Shown here piece after piece: positions 23,414 through 35,920 of a DNA stretch of 64,000 nucleotides. Source of the DNA: Sipunculus nudus (lineage: Eukaryota > Annelida > Sipuncula > Golfingiida > Sipunculidae); assembly GCA_026874595.1 (NCBI GenBank), contig CM049313.1, forward strand, positions 14,875,508 to 14,939,507. The letters are read 5' to 3'. Position 1 is the stretch's first letter. The number at the start of each line of letters is the position of its first letter. A program made the translations under genes and the position numbers. The notes under the pieces are model-generated. The model ran no database searches. It worked only from the letters and a program-made list of their open reading frames with translations, and had not been told where the DNA came from.

Positions 23414-23640
23414 ATGTACCACGGTGCAGACTGAGACACTTTCTCATTTGCTCAAAGATCATACTTCAACCAAGGAAACTGAAAGCCATACATTGGGGTA
23501 ACAAAGACCACCTCTCTAGACAGAGTGGCTGACTTCAGTACAACACAAACAAGGATTTTAGAAAAAGACAGCTGGCATTCTGAACAGAGGGAACATCAGA
23601 AGACAGCAAAAAAAGTGACGAATGGGTCATGACGCTCAGC
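23380..23640 (+). pseudogene. RTE-like LINE endonuclease fragment
   Basis: Frames combine to WHQLDLIITKQS, YHGAD.DT, FLICSKIILQPRKLKAIHWG. This resembles the end of the RTE-family endonuclease (SADCxTDHxLVxxKIxLQPxK). Stops and frameshifts are present. The C-terminal part of a similar element lies at 25278-25660; the intervening DNA holds a palindrome-bearing repeat array. Confidence 0.6.
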
Positions 23641-23869
23641 TGAATCTGTCATATAAACAGGTGATGCATGTATTGATTTGATGTTATGATCTGGTAAAAA
23701 AAATATTTGTTAAGGAACCTTGAACAATTGGTTAAATTACTTTCAGACCACTTCAAATCATGCTATTTTGTCCATAGTCATTTGAAAATAGGTAACAGCA
23801 AGGTTTTACTAGGAACTCCCCAGATGCTAGGTGAGAAGTTTCCACCTCAAATTGCAATGGCTTGGATCC

Positions 23870-24850
23870 ATCTGACTTATAGGGTACTCAAATCATCATG
23901 CTCTAACCAGCTCAGAGAATTAGGTCACAGTGCCCTTATCTTGGATGTAAGAGAAGACATTACAATAACCTCTTTTATATTAGGAAAGACATTACTAGAG
24001 CTAACAGTTAAAATTCGTGACCTGTCTGACTTTCTGTGTGTGCTCAAAATTAGGTTCAGTGACCTAATTTCAGGATTCAAGGGATGGGCCAAGCCTCCCT
24101 GGATGCCTTATAAAAGGTTCTTGGTTTAACAGTAAAATTTGCTGCCTGACTGTCTATGTGCTATCAATTATATTTTTTGCCAGTTACTTGCAGAATATAG
24201 GTCACCATGACCTACTCTCAGCTTTCAAAGGAGATTTTGCCAGAACTTCCTGGGATGTGTGTTATAAGACTAAGGACTAGCAGTTACAATTCCTGTCCTG
24301 CTTGACAGTCCGCTGGTTTAAAATCATGTTTCGGGCCAGTCGCTCGGAGATTATAGGTCATCATCACCTAATTTCAAGTTTCCAACAAAATTTGCCCAAG
24401 TTATATGGATATAACATTAGAAGATTCTAAGGCCAACGGATTCAGCTGGTGCACATTTGACTTCCAGACTGCTCAAACCAGGTTTTTGTTCCTATAGCTC
24501 AAAGAATATAGGTCATTATGACCTGGTTTCAGGTTTCTATGGAGATTTGACTAGAAGCTCCCTGAGTGTAAAGTTAAATTTCCAGGGCTAACGGTTACGA
24601 TCTGTGCCCTATTAACGTTCACACTTCTGCATTTGAAGGTCTCAACCATAGAAAAGAAATGCGTAAAACTTAGAACCAGTCTTTAGGGATTGATGAAACG
24701 CTATTTTTTCAATATGTGACATCATGACAATCAATGCATCAGTTATTCACATGTAAGAGCTTTTGTATCACATTTTTCATTATCTTGGCGGTATGTTCAA
24801 GCCCTATAGCTCGGGGGATATAGGTCACAGTGACCTATTTCAGGTTTCCA
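23870..24850 (+). repeat. Degenerate ~155-bp repeat array with AGGTCA..TGACCT palindromes
   Basis: Blocks of the form ATAGGTCAxxxTGACCTxxTTTCAGGTTTCxAxGGAGATTT recur at spacings of roughly 130-157 bp, with one double gap of 311 bp. Palindromes begin at 23922 (one mismatch), 24052 (disrupted), 24199 (perfect), 24355 (one mismatch), 24510 (perfect) and 24822 (perfect). Single copies of the same unit occur at 14000 (-), 21940, 25690, 26050, 32090, 32850 and 33190. The 140-codon open frame across 23707-24129 is not supported as a gene. Confidence 0.8.
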
Positions 24851-25277
24851 ATTAGATATTTTAAGACCTCCTTTGGTTTTCGGTTAGAACATTTTAGATT
24901 CAGTGATTTGTGCCCTGCTAACAGACGGTCAGTCAGGCGGATAGATGGCTTTCATTCAGCTGAGCTTAAAAATGGCAGCAGAAATGACCCCCTAAATACT
25001 GTCAGCGTGATCCATTTATATAGGTTAAACGCACCGCCCTTCACAATCAAATGATCATCCTTCTGATCAGTACGTAAAGGCATTGCAGATTCCCAAATGC
25101 AATGTCCACAGGAGGACCAGGCAATACCTCAATTAATACTGGGCAGATCTGTGCACCAATAATTAACAAGCGTCTGGCATTGGCAACATCAAAAGCATTT
25201 ATGACGGCACTATAAAGACCAATTGTCCCATTCCTATTTAGACTGATTAGATCACTGATTATCACTGATTAGAAAAA

Positions 25278-25660
25278 GCAGACCGAAAGATACCTCGTAA
25301 CCTAGGAATCCCATGGCAGGACGAGGTCACCAACAACGAGGACCTCTCCGAAGCAATTATCCTCTCGATGTACACCGTACTCCACCAACGCCGCCCATGC
25401 TGGCTCGGTCATTTTGTGGTTATAATATGGAAGATGGTAGGAAATCCAAGGACCTTCTATACTGGGGAGCTGATCAGGGGACATGGAAACCGAGGACGCC
25501 CAAACCTGCGTTTAAAGAACGTATGTAAGTGTGACGTGAAGGTTCTCCTGATGGACACAGAGAACTGGGAGGCCCATGCCACAAATAGGGTATCATGGAG
25601 CGAGCAGTTTCGAAAACTGTTCGTAATGGAAAGTTTCATTCAAAATACCCGCTGATGAAA
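25278..25660 (+). pseudogene. RTE-like LINE ORF2 C-terminal fragment
   Basis: Across two frames the sequence reads NLGIPWQDEVTNNEDLSEA, SMYTVLHQRRPCWLGHFV, then RGHGNRGRPNLRLKNVCKCD and NWEAHATNRVSWSEQ. This matches the WLGHV...GxRxxGRPxLRxKDVCKRDLK...WExxAxxRxxWR ending typical of BovB/RTE elements. It is frameshifted. Copy 2 of the segmental duplication keeps only its last few codons. Confidence 0.8.
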
Positions 25661-26239
25661 CAGGAAAAATCGATACTGGAGCTTTTGTATCAAATTTGTA
25701 ATTATTCTCTGAGGTACTTTCGAGCCCCAAAGCTCGGAGCATTTGGGTATCAGAGTCCTAATTTCTTGGTTCCAAGGAGATTTTTCATTGACCTCTCTGG
25801 ATGCCAACGTAGAAGATTCTATGTTTAACGGTTACGAAATTTGCTCTGTTCACAAACGACCGTTCCATTTGAAGGTCTAAAAATAGAGAAATAAATGCAT
25901 AACATTCGAACAAAAATAAAGGTGGCGCAACCAGTCCGCAGGGACTGATGAAACACTCCATGATCAATACGCATGCAAAGAATCATTAAGATCAATGCAT
26001 TGTTATTCAAATTCTGGAGCTTTTGTATCAAATTTTTACCTATTCTTTGGGGGGGGGGTACTTACGAGCCCCAAAGCTCGGGGGACATGGGTAACAGATA
26101 ACAGGTAATTTCAGGGTTCCAAGGAGATTTATGCCATAGTTGCTCATTTAAGTAAGTATAAGACGGTATGATCAAGGCTATCAATTTGTTTTCACTTCGG
26201 GGAAACATGCAGCAATGACATAATTGTTATTGAGACTGA

Positions 26240-26870
26240 TTAAGTATTCATAAATAATACTATGCAAGGCAAATGAATTTGAACCATAAGGAAGATAAGC
26301 AAACTGTTTATCTGAAAACAGATTATTACTTTCAAAAAAAGTGTGATGAGGCTTAATTTAACGAACTGTTCTATTGTATTTCGCACATGACCTTTAACCG
26401 AAACCGGTCGGTAGTTATTAGGATCATCCTTACTTTCAGCTCCTTTATATATAGGAGTGATCTTAGTGGTCTTCCAAGCTGTTGGGAATTCGCCTATTTG
26501 AAGGGAGATGTTAAAAATATTGGCTAATGGAGTTGAAATATAAGGTGTGGCAATTTTAAGGAAACTACTGACATCCCTAGTATATCTTCTTCCACAACGG
26601 AGCTTATTTTCAATAAATGTGACAAAAACAAACTGACTAGACACTATATTTAGATAAAAATAGATTCCATAATTAGGTTTGCAAGATGAGCGCACTTAAA
26701 TGTTGTTTAGTGAAAATTATCGCTAATTTTCTTTCCAACAGAACTAAAGTAATCATAAAATGCATCAGGATCAACCATAGCGCTTTCTTCGTTTGAGGGC
26801 ATTTAAAAGGGTGGTATTTGTGAAAGAGCTTTACACACAACATCAGGGTTGGAGCCATTATTTGGATTAG
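26240..26870 (-). pseudogene. L2/CR1-like RT fragment (copy 1)
   Basis: Encodes DVSSFLKIATPYISTPLANI, GEFPTAWKTTKITPIYKGAE and PNNYRPVSVKGHVRNTIEQF, the N-terminal fingers of an L2/CR1-like reverse transcriptase. It is truncated by a ~275 bp deletion at 26133 that removed the palm part still present in copy 2. Frameshifts break it near 26690. Confidence 0.75.
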
Positions 26871-27136
26871 CGTGGTATAATGCTGGCTAGGAGTGGACCT
26901 GATAATACCTGTTACATAATTTTATTGATTTCTTTATGCAGACAAATCACTACTTTTATATTTTCTTAATGCTTTCCGATGTACATAATCGCGCAAATAA
27001 ACGCATTAAATATATCATAAGTGAACCATTTATTTTTGCAATATTTAATGCGGCGTTGAATGAAAGGCGCGTTGCTATTACAAATTCTCAATCATTGAAA
27101 GCGCCCCATTTCCAGGCTAAGTAAACAACAGAAAAT

Positions 27137-27720
27137 TGCAGGATAATAGTTTATAATGAACTTGGCTGGGTGACCTTGCAGGATCGTAGAGAAAAATCTC
27201 AATTAACAATGTTATATAAAATGATGAATAGGTATGCTCCAAACTACTCGACACACTTTGTTCCCAAACCTATTTATGAACGTGACCACTATTCCCTACG
27301 AAACATTCATAATTCAGACTATTTGAGATGCAAAAAATCTCTTTCTCGGAATCGTTTACAAAAACATACATGTCCTGTCTGGAATAGTCTAGATAGTTCA
27401 TAAAAAAACCTGTACAACGGTCAGAGAATTTGAATAGGAATTAAATCGGAACAAACGGAAATCGAATCGAGTTTTACATGCAAGATTTAGAATGAAATGC
27501 TGTGCTCTAAACTTTCATTATTTTGTTTCATATGAAGATCATAGACAATCTTTGTGTGCATGTAGTAATCTTATGAAACAATCGAACAAACATTAAAAAT
27601 GTTGGTTCTCTTTGAATAGACCTCATGTCATGTGGCGATAACGACCTCTCACTTCAAGAAAATTGTTTTAACTTCCACCAGGTCCAGCTCTATATTTCTG
27701 AGACAACCCAATTTATTTAA
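27137..27720 (+). pseudogene. L2/CR1-like LINE ORF2 C-terminus (copy 2)
   Basis: Encodes LGWVTLQDRREKSQ, LYKMMNRYAPNYSTHFVPKP, YSLRNIHNSDYLRCKKS and CPVWNSLDSS; then, after a stop, HARFRMKCCALNFHYF. This is the terminal region of an L2/CR1-type ORF2. It is truncated at its 5' side by the duplication joint and is therefore an orphan piece. It is cleaner than the copy 1 version at 16900-17500. Confidence 0.75.
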
Positions 27721-29741
27721 TCTTAATTTTCTACGGATCAGAATTTTTGGATAAGTGTAGATCTGTTATGTCTGTTATTCTATAATTGTTCACTCTTATA
27801 ATAGTAGAACATGTGTATCCTCTCAACGATGATTTATTGCTTCGGGTTATATTACATTATTTATACAACAAAAAGGTCTTAATAGACATGGCCTGTTGCC
27901 CAATTGTTGAATAAAATCTGCGTATAACATACATGCCCGTGTCGAACCATGACAGGTTTATTTATCAGTTTCTTGAAACCGCATTTAGGACTGTCATTTT
28001 GCGTACATACTAAAACCCGTATATCACGGGCCGCATGTCGAAATTCTGGGTGTACCGCAAGTACCTGTCTGGCGATTAACGTGCCAGAAAATAGTGATTG
28101 TTTGCCTTGTTCAGAATGGAATTTTCAGTCAGATATAACCAGCGGAAAACCCGAGTAATATGTTTGAATACATACTTTAAATATTCACCTACAAAATTAT
28201 GCGCACACGGGTCATGTATTGAACACAGTTGCTTTATATAAAACATGCTATACACGAAGCGAATAGGATATACATGAACTTTAGCAATATCAGATCATTC
28301 GACTCCCAGTTTATATTGCCCGTCAATAACATGTTGATATGTATCATATTGTATTCTAGTTTGACAGATTTCAGTTTAATTTCCAAAGCATCATATCCAC
28401 TATATGTCCGTATAGTATTTAAATGATTGTTAGTACCGGTTAAAAACAAGCCCCATGTGTAGAAAACCTACCTCCGTGCCATGGAAGCAAATACATAATT
28501 GAGTGAAATCGTGTTACAAAATGGAAAATGTCAGGCCTACCTAGTATATATCTATTTTAAGTAATGTGATAACCTAATAAAAGTTAATTTCGCTGAATCC
28601 ATAATATCTATATCTTGTCCGGCATTACATACTCTGCCTTCAAAAGGGAACTACTTGTCATATAAATATTATCGGGTCGTTGGAGCTTCAGTCTTTTTCT
28701 TGACACCCATGGCGGTAAAAGAATCCCTCGGTGTGTGTATGTGGGGGGGGGGGGGCCTCCAGTTCAATTCATTTATTTTGGCTAGTAACAGGTAACTATC
28801 GTAGTAGGGGCAATAGGTCTCGACGCTCTGCTGAATTTGTCATCAAGGATATATTTATGAGCCTTTTTTTAAATTTTGGTTCTGTTTCCTTAATCTCCAA
28901 ACTTAGGACCCTAAAAACTAATTGTTTTTTTTCCCTATTGATAGGTTAGCAAAATATGAAAGATTGAAGATATAGTAGAAAAGGTTGGCTGCAGTTTTAT
29001 CCAGAAGCTTGTTAAAATGATAGTCTTATGAATTTGACATTGTGACCTCATAATAAAGTGTTCTTCCGTGATGGTAGGTAATCATACGTGAAAGATGGAA
29101 GGTTTGGGATGGAAGGTTTGGTATTAAATGCATTACAAATCTGTCTAAAGAAGTGGGCCCTTTGACCATGAACATTAACTTTGTGAACTTACAATTTGCA
29201 GGTTACTTCCCCATTATGAGGTTAGGAGTTTCTGAAAGATGGAAGGTGTAGCATTAGCAATTTTTCTAGTATTTCAAAACATATAAGGTTAACAAATATA
29301 CTAAATTACCACTAATTTTAACTTGAATATCAAGGTCAAATTTACCTATTGCAGAGATTCTCTGAGAGCATGGCTGAAAAAATAGGTGCAGTAATTTAAA
29401 AGTTATGAGATTCATTATTATCCTTAATTGCAGATAATTTGACACAGGATCAAGGTCAAGGAAACCAGTTTCCCAGTTCTTCTAGGAACTTGGTGTTAGC
29501 AACTGGTGACGAAATTCCTCATCTCAAGAAATCCTAAAGTTGAAGAAATAAGAGAAGGTTTATTTGACTTTTGACAATATCATATTTTTTTCAATCTCAT
29601 CCGAAAACTCAGCTTAAGCCAGTTGAGTGTCAAATTTGAGGGAACAAAGTATGCAGTTCTCCTAAGTTGTGTGTTAATCCTGCCTAAGTTATCACATTAT
29701 GAACTAGAATTCAGCTGATCTGAATTCATTTCGATCTGGTT

Positions 29742-29777
<36 letters not shown>

Positions 29778-30331
29778 CCCATTTTTCCCTCGGGGGGAGG
29801 GGAGTCTCAGTATTACTAGATATTTATTTTTAACGTTCTTTTTCATCATCGACATCCCTCGGAACAAAGAAAAAACTTCAAAACTTGTTTTTATAACATG
29901 AACATCTGCAGTATTGCAATATTTTAAATACAGTTTTTCAAGTTTTTCTGACAAAGTACATACAAATATTGATTCAATAAAAAGAATTTAACAAGAGAAA
30001 GATAAAATTGCTTGTATTGTTAATTGTTTGTACTTTTTTTAAGACAAATGCATTTGGACCATGTAAACGTATTCCTGCCGAGGGGATACCAACCGAGTAC
30101 TGGTGAATAGACTTCTATTTTGTTTACAACAATTATAATTATCTCATTCTATCAATATATTGTCAACATCATTGGAAACAAACATTTAATTTAATAAGAT
30201 CAACAATGTTATTTGTAGATTTAACTGGTTTCGTCAGACCAACATAATATTTACCAGATCCAAATATAAATCTAAATATACATACATACGTATATATACA
30301 TCCATGAAGGATCACGCATTCACGCGTTCAC

Positions 30332-30381
<50 letters not shown>

Positions 30382-30685
30382 ATATATACACACAAATATA
30401 TATACACATATACATAAACACACATGCACATACTCTTACCTCGATCTGTATGCACATTTCAAAATTATATTTTACAGCTAATTCTCAAAATTCTTCACTC
30501 TTTAAAAACATAAAGTAGGTTACCCCACGTTTGTTTATGAATATACATTTTGTTATTTTTTTTCAGCCACTCTTCTTTCCAATCCTTTCAATTTCTTAAC
30601 ATGATATATATATATATATACAATAAAACATGGATTCTCTATTTTTAAAACTTACATAATTTTTGTAGCAATAACAACAAATCTT

Positions 30686-30990
30686 TCATACGTTTATTGA
30701 CATTGTTTTTGTTACATCCTGTATATATAAAAGGAGCGGAGTCAGTGCAGGCATGTTTATTACAGCGTGTTCTGCCCACTGACAAATTTGTCTATAAAAT
30801 GATTTAGCTGTGTAGCATTCACAGAATAAATGCACTACTGTTTCTGTTTCTTTTTTGCAATATGAACACATATTGGTATCGGTTATTTTCCATCTGTGTA
30901 GCTTTACATTCACAGACAAAATATTATGGATAATTCTAAACTGAAATTGCCCCAAAAACATATCCAAAGTGGTATTATATATATATTCAA
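30686..30990 (-). pseudogene. L1/Tx1-like LINE ORF2 C-terminal fragment (copy 2)
   Basis: Duplicate of 20562-20830, with FQFRIIHNILSVNVKLHRWK and CSYCKKETETVVHLFCEC. It is open a little further 3' (through YIQDVTKTMSINV). The upstream part resumes at 31824-32040 (NMVINDYTNELANRI, WRDCYRCLF). Confidence 0.65.
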
Positions 30991-31149
30991 TTGCATCTTG
31001 TTACGGTACCCAATATCAACAGATCACATATGCGTGATGAACATTAATTTTGTCAAGGAGATAAAAAAATCAGATTCTGTAACTCTAGGCATCGTGAAAT
31101 GTCTAGGGGAATGAATAAAGGAGTCAGTGGTTTTTTGTTAACAAATAAC

Positions 31150-31823
31150 CATAATTTATTCTTAAAACAACCCTAACATTAACATACACTAAATCAATAC
31201 AATGAAACAGTTTAACAGCAGTATAACAGCAAATCAATAGAATCATACAATAAAATAAACAAAGTGCACAGTACCTGGTTACCACCACTGTCACGGCGAT
31301 CAGTCCTTAAAAATGTATAAACCTGGCGAACAGTTCACACGAATTCTCTCGGAGAATAACAGTCCAATGTAAAGCTCTTGTAACAATCCAGAAAGTAAGC
31401 TTGAGGCAGGCAGCATTAAATTGTATAGAGTTAGTAATAGCAGAATCCCTGAAATTACTGGATAATCGGATAGGGCCCACACACTGACTAACTTTCTTCC
31501 GTGTCCGCTGGAATATTCTCTCACCTCTCTCTCGGTTTTAAAACAAAGCCCCCTATTTATAACTTTTCACCTCCAGCCGAAAACCTTCCATTACTCGAAC
31601 ATTCTAAAGAATCTAACACAGTACACATGTTCAAAGAACAAACCAGAGCAACGAATGCCGTGTCTCAACATATTAAGGTTCACACGTGAGCTCGCCCCGA
31701 CTCATCCAGGGGAGAAAGCCCTAAGCTAGCATGACAAGGAGAGTTCAACCAGTACGGATTAAACTGAGATTGCAACACGCGGCCAGGCGAGGGCGCTACA
31801 ACACGAGTTACGTCCGTGTCACA
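31150..31823 (-). mobile_element. Solo-LTR-like insertion (copy 2)
   Basis: Duplicate of 20985-21661: starts TGTGACACGGACG at 31823, has the same TATAAATAG-type box, and an AATAAA at 31155-31160. Copied passively with the segmental duplication. Confidence 0.5.
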
Positions 31824-33409
31824 CAATAAAAAAGGCACCTGTAACAATCTCTCCAGGAAAATACGTGAGGTAAGCTTTCCTCTAGTTTAATTCTATTAGC
31901 GAGCTCATTTGTATAGTCATTTATAACCATATTATACACCTTACGGCAACTGACTTTTCTTAAGTCTAGATCTTGATTATTCAATAATAAAAAAACAAGT
32001 GTCTTTAACGTAAATATCACTCATATTCTCTGATTTTAGAATAAATTTTCACTCCTTTGGTACTGCATTTCGATCTCACGGTATGGTTTTATTAGAAATA
32101 ATTTCAGGCTTCTTTTTGGAGTTTTTATTGACTTCCCTGGATATTAAGGTAGAATGTCCTAGGTCCAGCGGTTACGGTTTGTGCCTAGCCTGACGGCCGG
32201 CCGGAAGGCTAAATAGCCAGTCGGGCGACAGGCAAAAGCGCCATTACAACACCTCAGTTGACCTTCAGTCAGCTAAGCTAAAAACGAATGAATGTTTTAT
32301 TCAGAAGTCAAGCCCACAGTTCCAGAAGATCATGCATAATACAGTGATATTGATAAAAGTACATACAGAATGTTCAATATTGTCACGAATGGCAGGTTGA
32401 CAGGATGACAGGTGACAAGATTTGGACAATATTTAAAGCATTTCAGGCAGATGGAATTAATTATCGCAAAGGACAAGACACAAGATTTAATGGAGAAGTG
32501 GTTTGAATATGTTCAATACGAATGAGATATGACATGGTTCGTAAGAGAAATGGTTTTATTTTGTAATGTGTATTGACTGTGGAATAACGTTTGTAAAAAA
32601 AATGTTTAATATGTTGTGCTCGGGGTAAAATAAATTTAAATTTTGAAGTCTTACAAACGTGTCCAATTTTTAAAAATTAAGACGAATCAACCAAACAAAT
32701 CAGAATTTTAAATTAGAAATCTTCATTCTAATGAATGCGACCCTCCGGCATGTGAGTTTCCTATTATAAGATTAAACTGGAAAGTTTCATTCAAAATACC
32801 CGCTGATAAAACAGGAAAAATCGATACTGGAGCTTTTGTATCAAATTTTTAATTATTCTCTGAGGTACTTTCGAGTCCTAAAGCTCGGAGCATTGGGTAA
32901 CAGGGTCCTAATTTCTTGGTTCCAAGGAGATTTTCCATTGATCTCTCTGGATGCCAACGTAGAAGATTCTATGTTTAACGGTTACGAAATTTGCTCTGTT
33001 CACAAACGACCGTTCCATTTGAAGGTCTAAAAATAGAGAAATAAATGCATAACATTCGAACAAAAATAAAGGTGGCGCAACCAGTCCGCAGGGACTGATG
33101 AAACACTCCATGATCAATACGCATGCAAAGAATCATTAAGATCAATGCATTGTTATTCAAATTCTGGAGCTTTTGTATCAAATTTTTACCTATTCTTTGG
33201 GGGGGGGTACTTACGAGCCCCATAGCTCGGGGAATATGGGTAACAGATAACAGGTAATTTCAGGGTTCCAAGGAGATTGTTAATAAACCTCCCTGGCTTT
33301 CAGGTAAGAAGATTCTAGGTTCAACGATTACGATTTGTGTCCTGTTAACGTCGATCGGAAGGCCGGAGGGATGACGGACAGATTGATCGCTATAGCTCAA
33401 TCGGCTGAG

Positions 33410-34285
33410 ATAAAAAGGAATAATATAGGTCCAAGCACAGTGACCTGTGGAGAGCCTTTGTCCAAGAAGGGCTATTCGGAAAGAACTCCATTTGAGTAAA
33501 CAGCTTGTTGTCGATTAGACAGGTAGTTTTGAACCACATTTGCGAGATAACTTTTATGCCATAGTTGCTCATTTAAGTAAGTATAAGACGGTATGATCAA
33601 TGCTATCAATTTTTTTTTCACTTCGGGGAAACATGCAGCAGTGACATAATTGTTATTGAGGCTGATTAAGTATTCATAAATAATACTATGCAAGGCAAAT
33701 GAATTTGAACCATTAGGAAGATAAGCAAACTGTTTATCTGAAAACAGATTATTACTTTCAAAAAGTGTGACGAGGCTTAATTTAACGACCTGTTCTATCG
33801 TATTTCGCATATGACCTTTAACCGAAACCGAAAGGATCATCCTTACTTTCAGCTCCTTTATATATAGGAGTGATCTTAGTGGTCTTCCAAGCTGTTGGGA
33901 ATTCGCCTATTTGAAGGGAGATGTTAAAAATATTGGCTAATGGAGTTGAAATATAAGGTGTGGCAATTTTAAGGAAACTACTGACATCCCTAGTATATCT
34001 TCTTTCACAACGGAGCTTATTTTCAACAAATGTGACAAAAACAAACTGACTAGATACTATATTTAGATAAAAAATAGATTCCATAATTGAGTTTGCAAGA
34101 TGAGCGCACTTAAATGTTGTTTAGTGAAAATTATCGCTAATTTTCTTTCCAACAGAACTAAAGTAATCGTAAAATGCATCAGGATCAACCATAGCGCTTT
34201 CTTCGTTTGAGGGCATTTTAAAGTGTGGTATATGTGTAAGAGCTTTACACACACCATCAGGGTTGGAGCCATTATTTGGATAAGC
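33410..34285 (-). pseudogene. L2/CR1-like RT fragment (copy 2, longer)
   Basis: The same RT as copy 1 but extends further: after EFPTAWKTTKITPIYKGAES it continues to LANVVQNYLSNRQQAVYSNG and a KGSPQVTVLGPILFLF block, the usual GVPQGSVLGPLLFLIY. The YRPVSV segment is disrupted by a small deletion near 33830. The catalytic FADD motif is not present. It joins a palindrome-type repeat at 33190-33410. Confidence 0.75.
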
Positions 34286-35920
34286 GTGGTATAATGCTGG
34301 CTAGGAGTGGATCTGATAATACCTGTTACATAATTTTATTGATTTCTTTACGCAGACAAATCACTACTTTTATATTTTCTTAATGCTTTCCGATGTACAT
34401 AATCGCGCAAATAAACGCATTAAATATATCATAAGTGAACCATTTATTTTTTACAATATTTAATGCGGCGTCGAATGAAAGGCGCGTTGCTATTACAAAT
34501 TCTCAAACATTGAAAGCGCCCCATTTCCAGGTTAAGTAAACAACAGAAATTTGCATAATTTTCGAAAAAATATATTTCAATAATTAATCAATGAATTTGA
34601 AGTAATTGAATTTAAGAAGGGAACGGAAATACCCAGACTTTAAAAATGTAAAGGATTAACATTTGGGGAGAGCCAGTTTTTGAAAATGTACAGAAAACAG
34701 ACCGGAAAGGGGGAAATTAGGATGTATATGGAGCCAGATACGCCGATTAATCGCACCAATACGTCACAAAAATTTGTATTACGAATTTATTATTTTTTAA
34801 CCAATTAGGCTTTTTTATATTAGCTGTTCACGTTATTTGTTGGATAATAAATTGAATTTTCCAACATTGACTGACAGTGGCAGGATTTACTCGTAGATAT
34901 GCCGTGTGTTGTCTGGATGCATTTTCTACATTTCCTACAAATTTCCTATTTACTCGTTTCTTGATCTTTGAAGAATCACAGATTAGATAAAACGAATTCT
35001 GACGTCTTTTTTTAAGTTCTTATTTATAGTTTTGTTAACATCCGTAGCGACCGCGAAGTTAAAGACGAACGAATAAAGGAGAATGTAGGTGTGATATTCT
35101 CCGCCCCTTGTGGTTCCATGTGATTCGTACTAATGAGGCGTCTGTCGGTTATTTGTTCATGTCACGGTAATTAGTAAAGTTTCATCCATACAGGAGAAAA
35201 ATGTTAATAGGAAGGGACAGTCACGTTAACATATACCAAGACATATGTTATTAGATAAAAAAGAAATATAAGTAAAATATATCCGACAATATGAAACATC
35301 CAATTAATCGTGTCTTGACAATGGTTTTATTCCTTTAGTTACAAAATAAATACAAAAAACTATTCTGAAAGTTTTATGTTATGTTTCTTTCTTGAAACTA
35401 TTCAGTAGAACCAGATCCGAAGAATGATACACCACAGATATATTAGTTAAGCGTTTCCAAAATATTTCATGCTTAAGATTTATTTTACCAAAACGGTCTT
35501 CTTTTCACCATCTTAGAAATATAAGGGCGTACAGCAGTTTTTTTTCGAGGGGGGGGGGGGGTGGGGGGGACATTGGACATGCCCCCCCCCCCCCCACCAT
35601 TCACCTGAATATACATTTTCTTGTAATAAAATGGCATTTAGTACTGAAATCAAAGAAACTTCTACTAGCATAAAAGTACATAGTTATTTAAGTTATTTTC
35701 AAACATGGGGAAGTGGACCATGTATATTCTTTAATTTGCCACAAATGATATGGCCGGTTACCAGCTCGATACTTCTTCCATTTTTTTTTTTCTTTAATTG
35801 GACGTGTATGTGTAGATTTAATCAAACACTGACAGTCTCGTCTTGATAACCTACAAATACAGCAACCGAGGGGCCCAATACGTTCAATTGAAACATAATT
35901 CACTTATGAAAACATCATAT

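Larger units (their letters stand above)
16897..27138 (+). repeat. Segmental tandem duplication, copy 1 (~10.2 kb)
   Basis: Collinear with 27136-34555 throughout. Examples of matching positions are 16943/27181, 17471/27682 and 21661/31823. It contains LINE C-terminus (+), unique-looking DNA, CT and TA microsatellites, an L1/Tx1-type LINE fragment (-) with an LTR-like insertion, RTE pieces (+), AGGTCA-palindrome repeats, and an RT fragment (-). It retains about 3.05 kb (22575-25627) that copy 2 lacks and lacks ~275 bp present in copy 2 at 33279-33553. It lies wholly within the channel gene's first intron. Confidence 0.92.
27136..34555 (+). repeat. Segmental tandem duplication, copy 2 (~7.4 kb)
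   Basis: Begins abruptly at TTGCAGGATAATAG, mid-LINE, straight after the end of copy 1. It ends at GAAATTTGCA near 34555. The joint at 27136-27140 shares TTGCA with both parental ends, suggesting microhomology-mediated tandem duplication. It has lost about 3 kb relative to copy 1 but keeps the orphan 3' end of the deleted RTE fragment (GGAAAGTTTCATTC at 32779), so the difference is a deletion here and not an insertion in copy 1. TA and CT repeat lengths also differ. Confidence 0.92.

Noticed and set aside
23707-24129. 140-codon plus-strand open frame
   Set aside because: It runs across two or three units of the degenerate AGGTCA-palindrome array and shares no protein pattern; the frame is not kept between units.
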